From positions 88,771 to 152,770 of the forward strand of contig NZ_QCYM01000012.1 in assembly GCF_003075075.1 (NCBI RefSeq): a DNA stretch of 64,000 nt, in the 5' to 3' direction. The DNA is from Labrenzia sp. 011. Lineage in GTDB: Bacteria; Pseudomonadota; Alphaproteobacteria; Rhizobiales; Stappiaceae. Below, piece by piece: positions 34,489-41,840 of the stretch. Each line of letters begins with the position of its first letter. The first letter of the stretch is position 1. A program made the translations under genes and the position numbers. The notes under the pieces are model-generated. The model was not told where the DNA came from and did not search any database. It worked only from the letters and a program-made list of their open reading frames with translations.

Positions 34489-35403
34489 ATGACCGATCTC
34501 GAACTGTCAGACATTGAGAGTCCCCTGTTCCATCAGCTCATAGGCTGTTTGCTGCTGCTTGTGGTGATACTCGGTCTGGCGCACAACGTCTTTCTGTCTG
34601 TCGGAGATCCGGTCTCGGGAAGTTTGCCGTCAACCCATCCGGTGACCGCAGGCGGATTTCTGGTCCTCGCCGCAGCGCTTCTCTTCCATCCGCAATGGGA
34701 CAGCTCCGTCAGGCTCAGCGTCACACTTGCGTGGATCTTCATCGTTCTTTCCTGCCTGCGTATCCTGGAGGCCCTTTATCCGGAACATCTGGCGGTCTTC
34801 ACGGATGGACACATCACGGCTGCGCTGGAATCGGTCGGTCTTTACGGCCGCTTTTCGGTCGAGACCGCGCTGTTCTTGATGGGCAGTCTGGCCTATTTGC
34901 TCGCTCCGGAGCGCCAGGTGGTCGTCAGGCTTCTGGCGGTTTCCTGCTGCCTGGCAGTGCTCTCGCTCGGATTGGTCGAAGCCGCCTATTCGCTTTTCCT
35001 GTGGGGGGACGAGCTGTCGCTGATCACTCAGGTCGCGATGGTTCTGATCTGTGCCGACCTTGTCTACCGGATGCGCGACGAGGTGCCTTTTCACAGTGTC
35101 TTCCGCAAGGCACGGACATCCTTCTACGTCCGGTTTACCGTGCTGGCGCTCTACCTGTTGCCGATGATCATAGGCGCGGTTCTTCTCCATGAATTCAAGG
35201 TCTCTCCGGCATTCCGGACGCCGTTCGAATTCGCCTTTGCGGGCACAAGCTGGCTGATGCTCGGTCTCGGTCTGTCCATTGGAACCTTTCTGGACAACCG
35301 CATGCAGGAAAGAAGTTTCCGCCGGCGCCCCAATCCGGGCAACCGGCCGGAAACGGGCAATCAGGGAAACGATATTCCGGACAGCTTCAGCCGCACGTCC
35401 TGA
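34489..35403 (+). CDS. Orphan polytopic membrane protein, about seven or eight helices, unknown
   Basis: The 304-residue protein has helices at about 16-38, 52-68, 76-95, 120-142, 148-170, 180-198, 215-235 and 248-270, then a basic, disordered C-terminus (ERSFRRRPNPGNRPETGNQ). The layout (FWFE-type polar residues within helices, no output domain) resembles a stand-alone MASE-like sensory input domain, but no family is recognised. ATG 34489 follows a weak ribosome-binding site. The 250 bp upstream hold the structured repeat. It is convergent with the CoxE gene, leaving only 4 bp between stops. Confidence 0.65.
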   Translation: MTDLELSDIESPLFHQLIGCLLLLVVILGLAHNVFLSVGDPVSGSLPSTHPVTAGGFLVLAAALLFHPQWDSSVRLSVTLAWIFIVLSCLRILEALYPEHLAVFTDGHITAALESVGLYGRFSVETALFLMGSLAYLLAPERQVVVRLLAVSCCLAVLSLGLVEAAYSLFLWGDELSLITQVAMVLICADLVYRMRDEVPFHSVFRKARTSFYVRFTVLALYLLPMIIGAVLLHEFKVSPAFRTPFEFAFAGTSWLMLGLGLSIGTFLDNRMQERSFRRRPNPGNRPETGNQGNDIPDSFSRTS

Positions 35404-35407
35404 AGTG

Positions 35408-36628
35408 TCACTTCAGCCAGGAGCGCGGATCGGCGGAGGCTGACGGGCGTCCACCGGACAGGGCCGTAACCAGATCGGCGACCGCATCCAAGGAATGGGC
35501 GGCACGGAATTCGTCGACATGGGGCAGCATGGCCCGGATGCCCTTGGCCTTGGCTTCGAACCCTCCGAAGCGCAGCAGGGGGTTGAGCCAGATCAGGCGG
35601 CGGCAGGAGCGGTGCAGCCGGTCCATTTCGCGCGCCAGATCCTCGTCGCTGTCGCGTTCCAGGCCGTCGGTAATCAGCAGCACGGTCGGCTGGCCCGACA
35701 GCACGCGGCGCGACCAGTGCCGGTTGAACTCATGCAGGGCCGAGGCGATCCGCGTGCCGCCGGACCAGTCCTTGACGCCCTCGGAGCAGGCTTCCAGGGA
35801 TTCGTCCGGATCCTTCATTCTCAACTGACGGGTGACATTGGTGAGCCGTGTCCCGAACAGAAAGGTGTGCACGTCCCGGCGCTCGGCGGTCAGTCCATGG
35901 AGAAAATGCAGGAGCAGGCGGGAATACTGGCTCATGGAACCGGAAATGTCGCAGAGCGCGACCAGAGGCGGGCGTTTTTCGCCGGGCTTGCGGAACTTCA
36001 GGTCGATGAAATCGCCGCCGGCCTGCATGGAGGCGCGCAGCGTCCGGCGAGGGTCGACCCGTCCCCGTGTGGCCGCCCGAAGACGGCGCAGCCGGATCCT
36101 GTCCACCGGCAGGGCCATGTTGCGCAGAGCGGATTTCGCAGCGTCGATCTCCTCGGCCGTCATCTGGGCGAAATCCTTCGCCTGCAGCATCTCCTTGCCG
36201 GAGACGGTGAATCTGGCGTTCACCTCGATTTCCGGCACGGTTTCCTCCGCCACGCGCTCCCGGCTGGCCTCGAAGGCCTGAGAGATCCGGGTCTGGCCGG
36301 CCCTGGGTTTTTGCGGGGCACCGCGGGCGGGCGCAACGGGGGAGAGGATCGCCAGCAGTTTCTCGACCAGACCGCGGCTTTGCCAGTAGATCCTGAATGC
36401 CTCGTCGAAGAGCACCCGGTGCTCGCGCTTGCGTACGAAAACCGCATGCAGGGTCCAGTAGAGATCGTCCCTGTTTTCGATGCCGGAAACTTCCACAGCG
36501 GAGACCGCATCAACCACGGAGGCGGGGCCGACGGGAACACCGGCCTTGCGCAGCGTGCGGGCGAAATAGACGATATTGTCGGTTATGCGCGAGCGGAGTT
36601 CAGGCGTGGTCTGAATGGGAGCCTCCAT
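35408..36628 (-). CDS. CoxE-like VWA domain protein
   Basis: The 406-residue protein contains a C-terminal von Willebrand A domain with MIDAS motif CDISGSMSQYS (about 228-238), threonine in FGTRLTNVT, and the acidic VLLITDGLERDSDED. The N-terminal FARTLRKAGVPVGPASVVDAV is the CoxE signature. CoxE works with a MoxR ATPase as a chaperone inserting metal or maturing oxidoreductases. ATG 36628 is chosen for the family start; ATG 36691 is also in frame. It lies 28 bp after the MoxR-like gene on the same strand. Confidence 0.88.
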   Translation of the reverse strand: MEAPIQTTPELRSRITDNIVYFARTLRKAGVPVGPASVVDAVSAVEVSGIENRDDLYWTLHAVFVRKREHRVLFDEAFRIYWQSRGLVEKLLAILSPVAPARGAPQKPRAGQTRISQAFEASRERVAEETVPEIEVNARFTVSGKEMLQAKDFAQMTAEEIDAAKSALRNMALPVDRIRLRRLRAATRGRVDPRRTLRASMQAGGDFIDLKFRKPGEKRPPLVALCDISGSMSQYSRLLLHFLHGLTAERRDVHTFLFGTRLTNVTRQLRMKDPDESLEACSEGVKDWSGGTRIASALHEFNRHWSRRVLSGQPTVLLITDGLERDSDEDLAREMDRLHRSCRRLIWLNPLLRFGGFEAKAKGIRAMLPHVDEFRAAHSLDAVADLVTALSGGRPSASADPRSWLK

Positions 36629-36656
36629 GTCGTCGCGATCCGGGGATCGGTGCCAT

Positions 36657-37595
36657 CTAGACCGTCGGCATGGTCTGCTGGGCAGGCGCATCCTTGCGGA
36701 TATCGTCGATCATCTGCCGCACCTTCGAGCCGCGCACCCGTTCGATGTCGTCCTGGTATTTCAGCAGCACGCCGAGCGTGTCGGAAGCCATGTCCGGATC
36801 GAGGGCGATTTCATTGAGCTCGGACAGGGCGGTCGCCCAATCGAGCGTTTCGGCGACGCCGGGCTGCTTGAACAGTTCCTCTTCGGCGCGCAGTTTCTGC
36901 ACGAAGGCAACGACTTCCGTCGCCAGCCGCTGGGCGGCGCCGGGGACCTTGCGCCGGACGATCTCCAGTTCCCGCTCCGCGTCCGGATAGTCGACCCAGT
37001 GATAGAGGCAGCGCCGCTTCAGGGCGTCGTGAATTTCGCGGGTGCGGTTGGTGGTGATGATGACGATCGGCGGCTCGTCCGCCTTGATGGTTCCAAGCTC
37101 GGGAACGGTCACCTGATTGTCCGCGAGCACTTCCAGAAGAAAGGCTTCGAAGGCCTCGTCGGCGCGGTCCAGCTCATCGATGAGAAAGACCGGTGCGCCT
37201 GAAAGAGACGGCTCCAGAGCCTGCAGGACAGGGCGCTTGATGAGGAAACGCTCGTCGAAGATCGACTTGGAAAGTTCGGTGTGCTCCATGTCTCCGGATG
37301 CTTCGGCGACGCGGATTTCCACCATCTGCGCCGGGTAGTTCCACTCATAGACCGCGGAGGCGACGTCGAGGCCTTCGTAGCATTGCAGCCGGATGAGTTC
37401 GCGACCCAGAGTGTCGGCAAGCACCTTGGCGATTTCCGTCTTGCCGACGCCGGCTTCGCCCTCGAGAAAGAGCGGACGCTTCATCTTCAGCGCTAGATGC
37501 AGGACCGTCGCCAGAGACCGGTCCGCGACATAGCCCGCCCGGTCCATCAGTTCCAGCGTGCCCTCGATGGAATCGGGTAAGGGGGTCGGGCTCAT
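36657..37595 (-). CDS. MoxR-family AAA+ ATPase (CoxD-like)
   Basis: The 312-residue AAA+ ATPase has Walker A EGEAGVGKTE (about 44-53), Walker B VFLIDELDRA (about 114-123), sensor 1 IITTNRTREI and an Arg finger region ALKRRCLYHW. Together with the VWA partner immediately downstream it forms a MoxR-CoxE pair, known to drive metal insertion or maturation of oxidoreductases. ATG 37595 has a strong SD (GGAGG) 7 nt upstream; an alternative start at 37691 has none. A cytochrome c gene is divergently transcribed next to it. The target enzyme is not encoded here. Confidence 0.88.
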   Translation of the reverse strand: MSPTPLPDSIEGTLELMDRAGYVADRSLATVLHLALKMKRPLFLEGEAGVGKTEIAKVLADTLGRELIRLQCYEGLDVASAVYEWNYPAQMVEIRVAEASGDMEHTELSKSIFDERFLIKRPVLQALEPSLSGAPVFLIDELDRADEAFEAFLLEVLADNQVTVPELGTIKADEPPIVIITTNRTREIHDALKRRCLYHWVDYPDAERELEIVRRKVPGAAQRLATEVVAFVQKLRAEEELFKQPGVAETLDWATALSELNEIALDPDMASDTLGVLLKYQDDIERVRGSKVRQMIDDIRKDAPAQQTMPTV

Positions 37596-37757
37596 GTGTC
37601 CTCCAGTGCGTCCGTGATCTTCAAACATATATAGAGAGATGCGCCGTGAAACCATGCCCGGTGAGGGCAGAAGCGTCATCCCCGTGTTCATCCTAATGTA
37701 TTTCCCGTTCAGGACCTTCTATAAAACGGCAGACTGATTCAAGGGAAGGATACCTTC

Positions 37758-38105
37758 GTGCTGAAATGGATACCGGGATTTGCGGCGCTCGTCTTGTCCG
37801 CCGGTGGCAGTTGTGCCTTCGCATCGGACGGATCCTATCCCGCCGATCCGGCCAGCGTGGCTTCGGGACGGGAACTTGCGGAAATCCATTGTGCGGTCTG
37901 TCACGCGGTGGGGACGGACGATGAGAGCGCGCAAAGCGGGGCGCCCGCATTCCGAGACCTTTCCAGCCTCTACCCTCTGGAAAGTCTGGAAGAACCTCTG
38001 GCGGAAGGGATCGTCACCGGACACGACGGCATGCCCGAATTCGCCTTCGCCCCGGATGACATCGACGCCTTTCTGGGGTATTTGGCCTCCATCCAGTCCA
38101 AATGA
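37758..38105 (+). CDS. Small periplasmic c-type cytochrome
   Basis: The 115-residue protein has a signal peptide (MLKWIPGFAALVLSAG...CAFAS) and one haem-binding motif, C45-A-V-C48-H49, with the likely axial Met92 in HDGMPEFAF. It is a class I cytochrome c for periplasmic electron transfer; partners are unknown. The start is GTG 37758 with AAGGGAAGG upstream. It is divergent from the MoxR-CoxE pair; no oxidase is adjacent. Confidence 0.88.
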   Translation: MLKWIPGFAALVLSAGGSCAFASDGSYPADPASVASGRELAEIHCAVCHAVGTDDESAQSGAPAFRDLSSLYPLESLEEPLAEGIVTGHDGMPEFAFAPDDIDAFLGYLASIQSK

Positions 38106-38217
38106 GCCGCCGAGGGGCGCAATCTGCTAGCAGCACTGTCATAGTGCTGCCAAAGTATTGGTTATAAACAGTATTTCTTCCTCGGTCGGTTTTGGATATC
38201 CTGTTTTTCGTGACACA

Positions 38218-38239
38218 CTTTCTTTCGCAACAAAGAAAG
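38218..38239 (+). promoter_or_regulatory. Hairpin enclosing the usg ribosome-binding site
   Basis: CTTTCTTT (38218-38225) and AAAGAAAG (38232-38239) form a perfect 8-bp stem with a 6-nt loop. The 3' arm contains the Shine-Dalgarno (AGAAAGGA) that precedes ATG 38247. An A/U-rich stem of this kind can melt with heat, as in RNA thermometers, or be opened by a factor; this is inferred from sequence only. Confidence 0.55.
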
Positions 38240-38246
38240 GACCGGC

Positions 38247-38519
38247 ATGAAAACCAGCTCAGACTTTGAAAAGCGGCTTCTCGGCTACGGCCTGCTTACG
38301 GCGGAAATCCTCTATCGGATTCCCGACCACCCGAAACTTCTGCAGAGCTTTCTCTGGCAGACGGAAGATCTGGCCCCGAAATTTCCGGAACTGAACCGGT
38401 TCCTGAAATTCTGGGAAAGGGAAGTCGAGGGCCGGATTCACTCGGTGCGCATTGCGCATCAGAATCTCATCACGCCGATGGACTTCCGCTTTGCCGATGG
38501 CGAGATCGTGGTGCATTGA
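38247..38519 (+). CDS. usg: Usg family protein
   Basis: The 90-residue alphaproteobacterial protein has the family sequence LLGYGLLTAEILYRIPDHP, then LQSFLWQTEDLAPKFPELN and FWEREVEGRIHSVRIAH in part. It is named for its position upstream of trp genes in Caulobacter; a biochemical role is not established. ATG 38247 has the SD AGAAAGGA at 6 nt. That SD is held in the 3' arm of a perfect hairpin (38218-38239). No trp genes are adjacent here. Confidence 0.9.
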   Translation: MKTSSDFEKRLLGYGLLTAEILYRIPDHPKLLQSFLWQTEDLAPKFPELNRFLKFWEREVEGRIHSVRIAHQNLITPMDFRFADGEIVVH

Positions 38520-38628
38520 TCCAAGCCTGCCGCATGTCATCGACTGCGGAGGCTGACCGATACAGCACCACGCGGTGCGTCAGTCGATGCCACCGCTCTT
38601 CCGTTGACGGGAAGGACGGGGCAGGGAG

Positions 38629-39432
38629 TTAGCGACGCATGGAAAGTCCGAGACCCTGACCGTCGCGCATCACGGAGCGGGCCTGGCTCGTGAAGCCGGA
38701 TCCTTCGCCTTCATGCAGCACGAAGCCCGGCAGGAGCCGGAAGGGGGCCTTGCTGGCTCGGATCGCGCGGATAAGGACCCGGGTGGCCGCCGCGTCATGG
38801 CGCGGACGCAGGGGAATGACGTCGATCGCCCCGAAACGCCCCTGCAGGACATCGAGCAGATGCTGCAGGCCATCGGCACGGAAGATGACCGTGAGACTGC
38901 CGCCGTCGCGGACGATATCCGTCGCGGTCTTTGCCCAGGGCTCCAGGCCGCGTTCATCCAGCATATGCGCACCGGCGCGCGCTTCCTTGGGCGAGGCGCG
39001 AAACCTGTCTGCCTCGTAGTAGGGCGGATTCATGATCGCGTGGTCCGCCATGGACGGCGTGAGGCCGGCCGCATGGCGCAGGCTGCCCTTCGCGGTGATA
39101 TCCGCCTCCAGAAGGCTGACACGGTCCGTGAAAGCCACGTTTTCGGGGTCTTCCAGCCCGCGTCCGGCCAGAGCCAGCACGGTCGGGTCCAGTTCGACGA
39201 GGGTTACGCTGATGTCCGCCAGGCGGGCGGCGGCGCAAAAGCCGGCGGTTCCCACTCCCGCTCCCAGATCGACCACATGTCCGCTGGTTTCCTCCGGCAA
39301 TGCGGCGGCGAGATAGACCGCGTCGAGGCCTGCCCGGTGCCGGCCGTGTCTGGGCTGATGCACATAGACCCTGCCCCCCAGAAAGGCATCGCGGGTCGTC
39401 TCGGTTTCGTGCGGTGGCAGGTGCGTGTTCAT
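38629..39432 (-). CDS. tRNA1(Val) (adenine-N6)-methyltransferase-like protein
   Basis: The 267-residue SAM-dependent methyltransferase has motif I VDLGAGVGTAG (about 54-64) and the target-base motif N135-P-P-Y-Y in IMNPPYYEADRF, as in YfiC/TrmN6 and other amino-adenine methyltransferases. Family members methylate A37 of tRNA1Val; the exact site is an inference. The opening FLGGRVYVHQPRHGRHRAG is the rhizobial form of the subfamily. It lies 5 bp downstream of the DUF2007 gene in an operon. Confidence 0.85.
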   Translation of the reverse strand: MNTHLPPHETETTRDAFLGGRVYVHQPRHGRHRAGLDAVYLAAALPEETSGHVVDLGAGVGTAGFCAAARLADISVTLVELDPTVLALAGRGLEDPENVAFTDRVSLLEADITAKGSLRHAAGLTPSMADHAIMNPPYYEADRFRASPKEARAGAHMLDERGLEPWAKTATDIVRDGGSLTVIFRADGLQHLLDVLQGRFGAIDVIPLRPRHDAAATRVLIRAIRASKAPFRLLPGFVLHEGEGSGFTSQARSVMRDGQGLGLSMRR

Positions 39433-39437
39433 GTTCG

Positions 39438-39674
39438 TCAGGCCTGTCCGGTTTCCGGTCGCAGCTCCTCCCCCAGGCCCGCTTCGCGCACCAGCATGCG
39501 GGCTTTCGCGATCTGGTCGGAATGGACCAGCAGCCTGCGCGGGATGATGCCGAGCGACCCTTCCAGAACGCTCATATTGCCGTCTGCGACAAAATGTTTG
39601 ATCGCGGCCTCTGTCAAAATCGATTCCACAAAGGAAATCAGGACAGGATCATTCGTTCTGATGAGTTCTTCCAT
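39438..39674 (-). CDS. DUF2007 domain-containing protein
   Basis: The 78-residue product has MEELIRTNDPVLISFVES at the start, then the DUF2007 core HFVADGNMSVLEGSLGIIPRRLLV in part and QIAKARMLVREAGL. DUF2007 is a putative signal-transducing small fold (GlnB-like) of unknown role. ATG 39674 matches family length; the open frame continues to 39764. The methyltransferase gene begins 5 bp after its stop, so the two are co-transcribed. Confidence 0.85.
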   Translation of the reverse strand: MEELIRTNDPVLISFVESILTEAAIKHFVADGNMSVLEGSLGIIPRRLLVHSDQIAKARMLVREAGLGEELRPETGQA

Positions 39675-39850
39675 TGGTTTCCCGGCCTTAGCTGCGTGGC
39701 GATATGCGGTGCGAAGGAGCAACGCCCGCCACCGGTTTACAGCAAAACCCGCCGAATGTGGCATTTCAACAGTTTGTCTGGGGATAGGCGTCTTGCCCCG
39801 GGCGCAATCGCACCATATTGTCCGCTCAAATATTCAGGGGAGTGCCGTGA

Positions 39851-40867
39851 GTGGCCTTTGTTGCGACCATTTCTGACAGTCAGCCGCGCCGGGCGAGCAT
39901 TCAGTCTCTCGTGGAGCTCGTGTCCCCGGGCATGGCCAGGGTCAACGACCTGATCCTCTCCAAGGCGGGGTCCAACGTCGATCTGATCCCGGAGATTGCC
40001 AAACACCTGATCTCCTCGGGCGGCAAGCGCCTGCGCCCCATGCTGACCCTCGCCTTCGCGGACATGTTCGACTATCAGGGCGACGGGCATGTCACGCTGG
40101 CCGCCAGCGTGGAGTTCATGCACACGGCAACGTTGCTTCATGACGATGTGGTCGATGAAAGCGACATGCGCCGCGGAAAGCTGGCAGCCCGCAAGCTGTG
40201 GGGCAATCAGGCGAGTGTGCTGGTGGGGGATTACCTGCTCGGCCAGGCGTTCAAGATGATGGTGGACGTCGGTTCGCTGGAAGCGCTGCGCATTCTGGCT
40301 TCCGCCTCCGCGATCATTGCTGAAGGGGAAGTCCTGCAGCTCGGTGCGGCCAAGAACATCGCCACCAGTGAAGAGGATTATCTGCGCGTCATCGAGGCCA
40401 AGACGGCCGCTCTCTTTGCGGCCGCTGCCGAAGTCGGTCCGGTGATCGCCGGTCAGAACCGCGAACTCAAACAGGCCGCGCGCACTTACGGCATGGAACT
40501 CGGCTATGCCTTCCAGCTCGTGGACGATGCCCTCGACTACGGCGGTTCCTCCGCGGATCTCGGCAAGGATATCGGCGACGATTTTCGCGAAGGCAAGATC
40601 ACGCTGCCGGTCGTGCTTGCCATTGCCCGCGGTTCGGATGCCGACCGGGCCTTCTGGAGCCGCTGCCTTGAAGGGGAGGGAATCGAGGAGGGCGATCTGG
40701 AGCAGGCCATCGAATTGCTCAGGAAATACGATGCGCTGACCGAAACCGTGGAGCGTGCCCGCAACTATGGCGAAAAGGCGCTTCGCGCCCTTGACCCGCT
40801 GCCCAAGGGCCCGCTCAACGATGCCCTGGCGGATACGGTTGCCTTCTGCATCTCGCGTGTGAGCTGA
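39851..40867 (+). CDS. ispB: Long-chain polyprenyl diphosphate synthase (octaprenyl/decaprenyl, ubiquinone side chain)
   Basis: The 338-residue enzyme has both Asp-rich motifs, DDVVD (98-102, in LLHDDVVDESDMRRG) and DDALD (about 221-225). The GGKRLRP stretch binds IPP. The small-residue arrangement before the first motif fits a long-chain all-trans synthase; in alphaproteobacteria the product is usually the C50 decaprenyl chain of Q10. The start is GTG 39851 with AGGGGAG upstream. It is divergent from the DUF2007 operon and converges on ispE, another isoprenoid gene. Confidence 0.9.
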   Translation: MAFVATISDSQPRRASIQSLVELVSPGMARVNDLILSKAGSNVDLIPEIAKHLISSGGKRLRPMLTLAFADMFDYQGDGHVTLAASVEFMHTATLLHDDVVDESDMRRGKLAARKLWGNQASVLVGDYLLGQAFKMMVDVGSLEALRILASASAIIAEGEVLQLGAAKNIATSEEDYLRVIEAKTAALFAAAAEVGPVIAGQNRELKQAARTYGMELGYAFQLVDDALDYGGSSADLGKDIGDDFREGKITLPVVLAIARGSDADRAFWSRCLEGEGIEEGDLEQAIELLRKYDALTETVERARNYGEKALRALDPLPKGPLNDALADTVAFCISRVS

Positions 40868-40947
40868 TCTTCCTAATCAGTTGATTTGATTTATAAAGAC
40901 AGGGAAATCTGCGCAGTGCCCAGTCGCCTGCGTTTCGAGCGGCGGCT

Positions 40948-41829
40948 TTAGGACAACGGGCCGGAAGCGATCCACCATTCCGGGTGCTCCACCCTGAGGC
41001 TGCGCTCGATGTCCGTGGCGTGTTCCAGTTCACACAGGCCGAAACAGGTGGCGCCGGAGCCGGACATGCGGGCCAGATCGACGCGGCTGTCCGCTTCAAG
41101 CGCCGCCAGGACCTCGCCGATCCGGCCGCAAAGCTCCATGGCCGGGGCCTGCAGGTCATTGCGGCAGCTTGCCAGATAGCCGGTCAGCTGGCCGAGGGTG
41201 TCGAAGCTTTCCGGAACCAGCGGCAGGGGCGGATAGTCCCGCCGGGTCATGGATTTGAACACTTCCGGTGTTGAAACGGCGGCCTTCGGGTTGACCAGAA
41301 CGATGCCACAGGCCGGCAGATCCGGACCGGGGGTCAGCTCTTCCCCCATGCCGCGCATGATCTGGCATTCGGGCGCCAGACACACGGGAACGTCCGCGCC
41401 CAGTGACAGGGCCAGGGCGTGCAGTTCTTCATCGGGCAGATAGGTTCCGGTGAAGTCCTCGAGCAGGCGCAGTGTCGTTGCCGCGTCGCTGGAGCCGCCA
41501 CCGATCCCGGAGGAGACGGGGAGGCGTTTGGTCAGCGTGAGGCGGATGTCCGGGCAGGGCATGTCCGCCCGTTCCGCGAAGGACCTCACGGCCTTCAGGA
41601 TCAGATTGTCATCGGGGGAACCGTCAAGGTCCCGCGCGAATGGTCCTTCCACGACGAGGTCCAGCTTGTCCGAAGACGCCAGGGCGATGCGGTCGCCGAT
41701 CTGCGGAAAAACCACAAGCGAATCCAGAAGATGGAAGCCGTCGGAGCGTTGCCCGGTGACGTGAAGGGCCAGATTGACCTTTGCCCGGGCAAGTTCCACC
41801 CGCGGAGAGGAAGGGCGGGAAGGGGCCAT
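40948..41829 (-). CDS. ispE: 4-diphosphocytidyl-2-C-methyl-D-erythritol kinase
   Basis: The 293-residue GHMP kinase of the MEP (non-mevalonate) pathway phosphorylates CDP-methylerythritol. Visible motifs are AKVNLALHVTGQRSDGFHLLDS (N-terminal substrate loop), PVSSGIGGGSSDAATTLRLL (ATP loop, about 104-123) and MSGSGATCFGL near the C-terminus. It follows the TPR gene by 11 bp, so they form an operon. A GHMP kinase of this length in this order is typical of rhizobia. Confidence 0.95.
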   Translation of the reverse strand: MAPSRPSSPRVELARAKVNLALHVTGQRSDGFHLLDSLVVFPQIGDRIALASSDKLDLVVEGPFARDLDGSPDDNLILKAVRSFAERADMPCPDIRLTLTKRLPVSSGIGGGSSDAATTLRLLEDFTGTYLPDEELHALALSLGADVPVCLAPECQIMRGMGEELTPGPDLPACGIVLVNPKAAVSTPEVFKSMTRRDYPPLPLVPESFDTLGQLTGYLASCRNDLQAPAMELCGRIGEVLAALEADSRVDLARMSGSGATCFGLCELEHATDIERSLRVEHPEWWIASGPLS

Positions 41830-41840
41830 GGCGATCGCGA

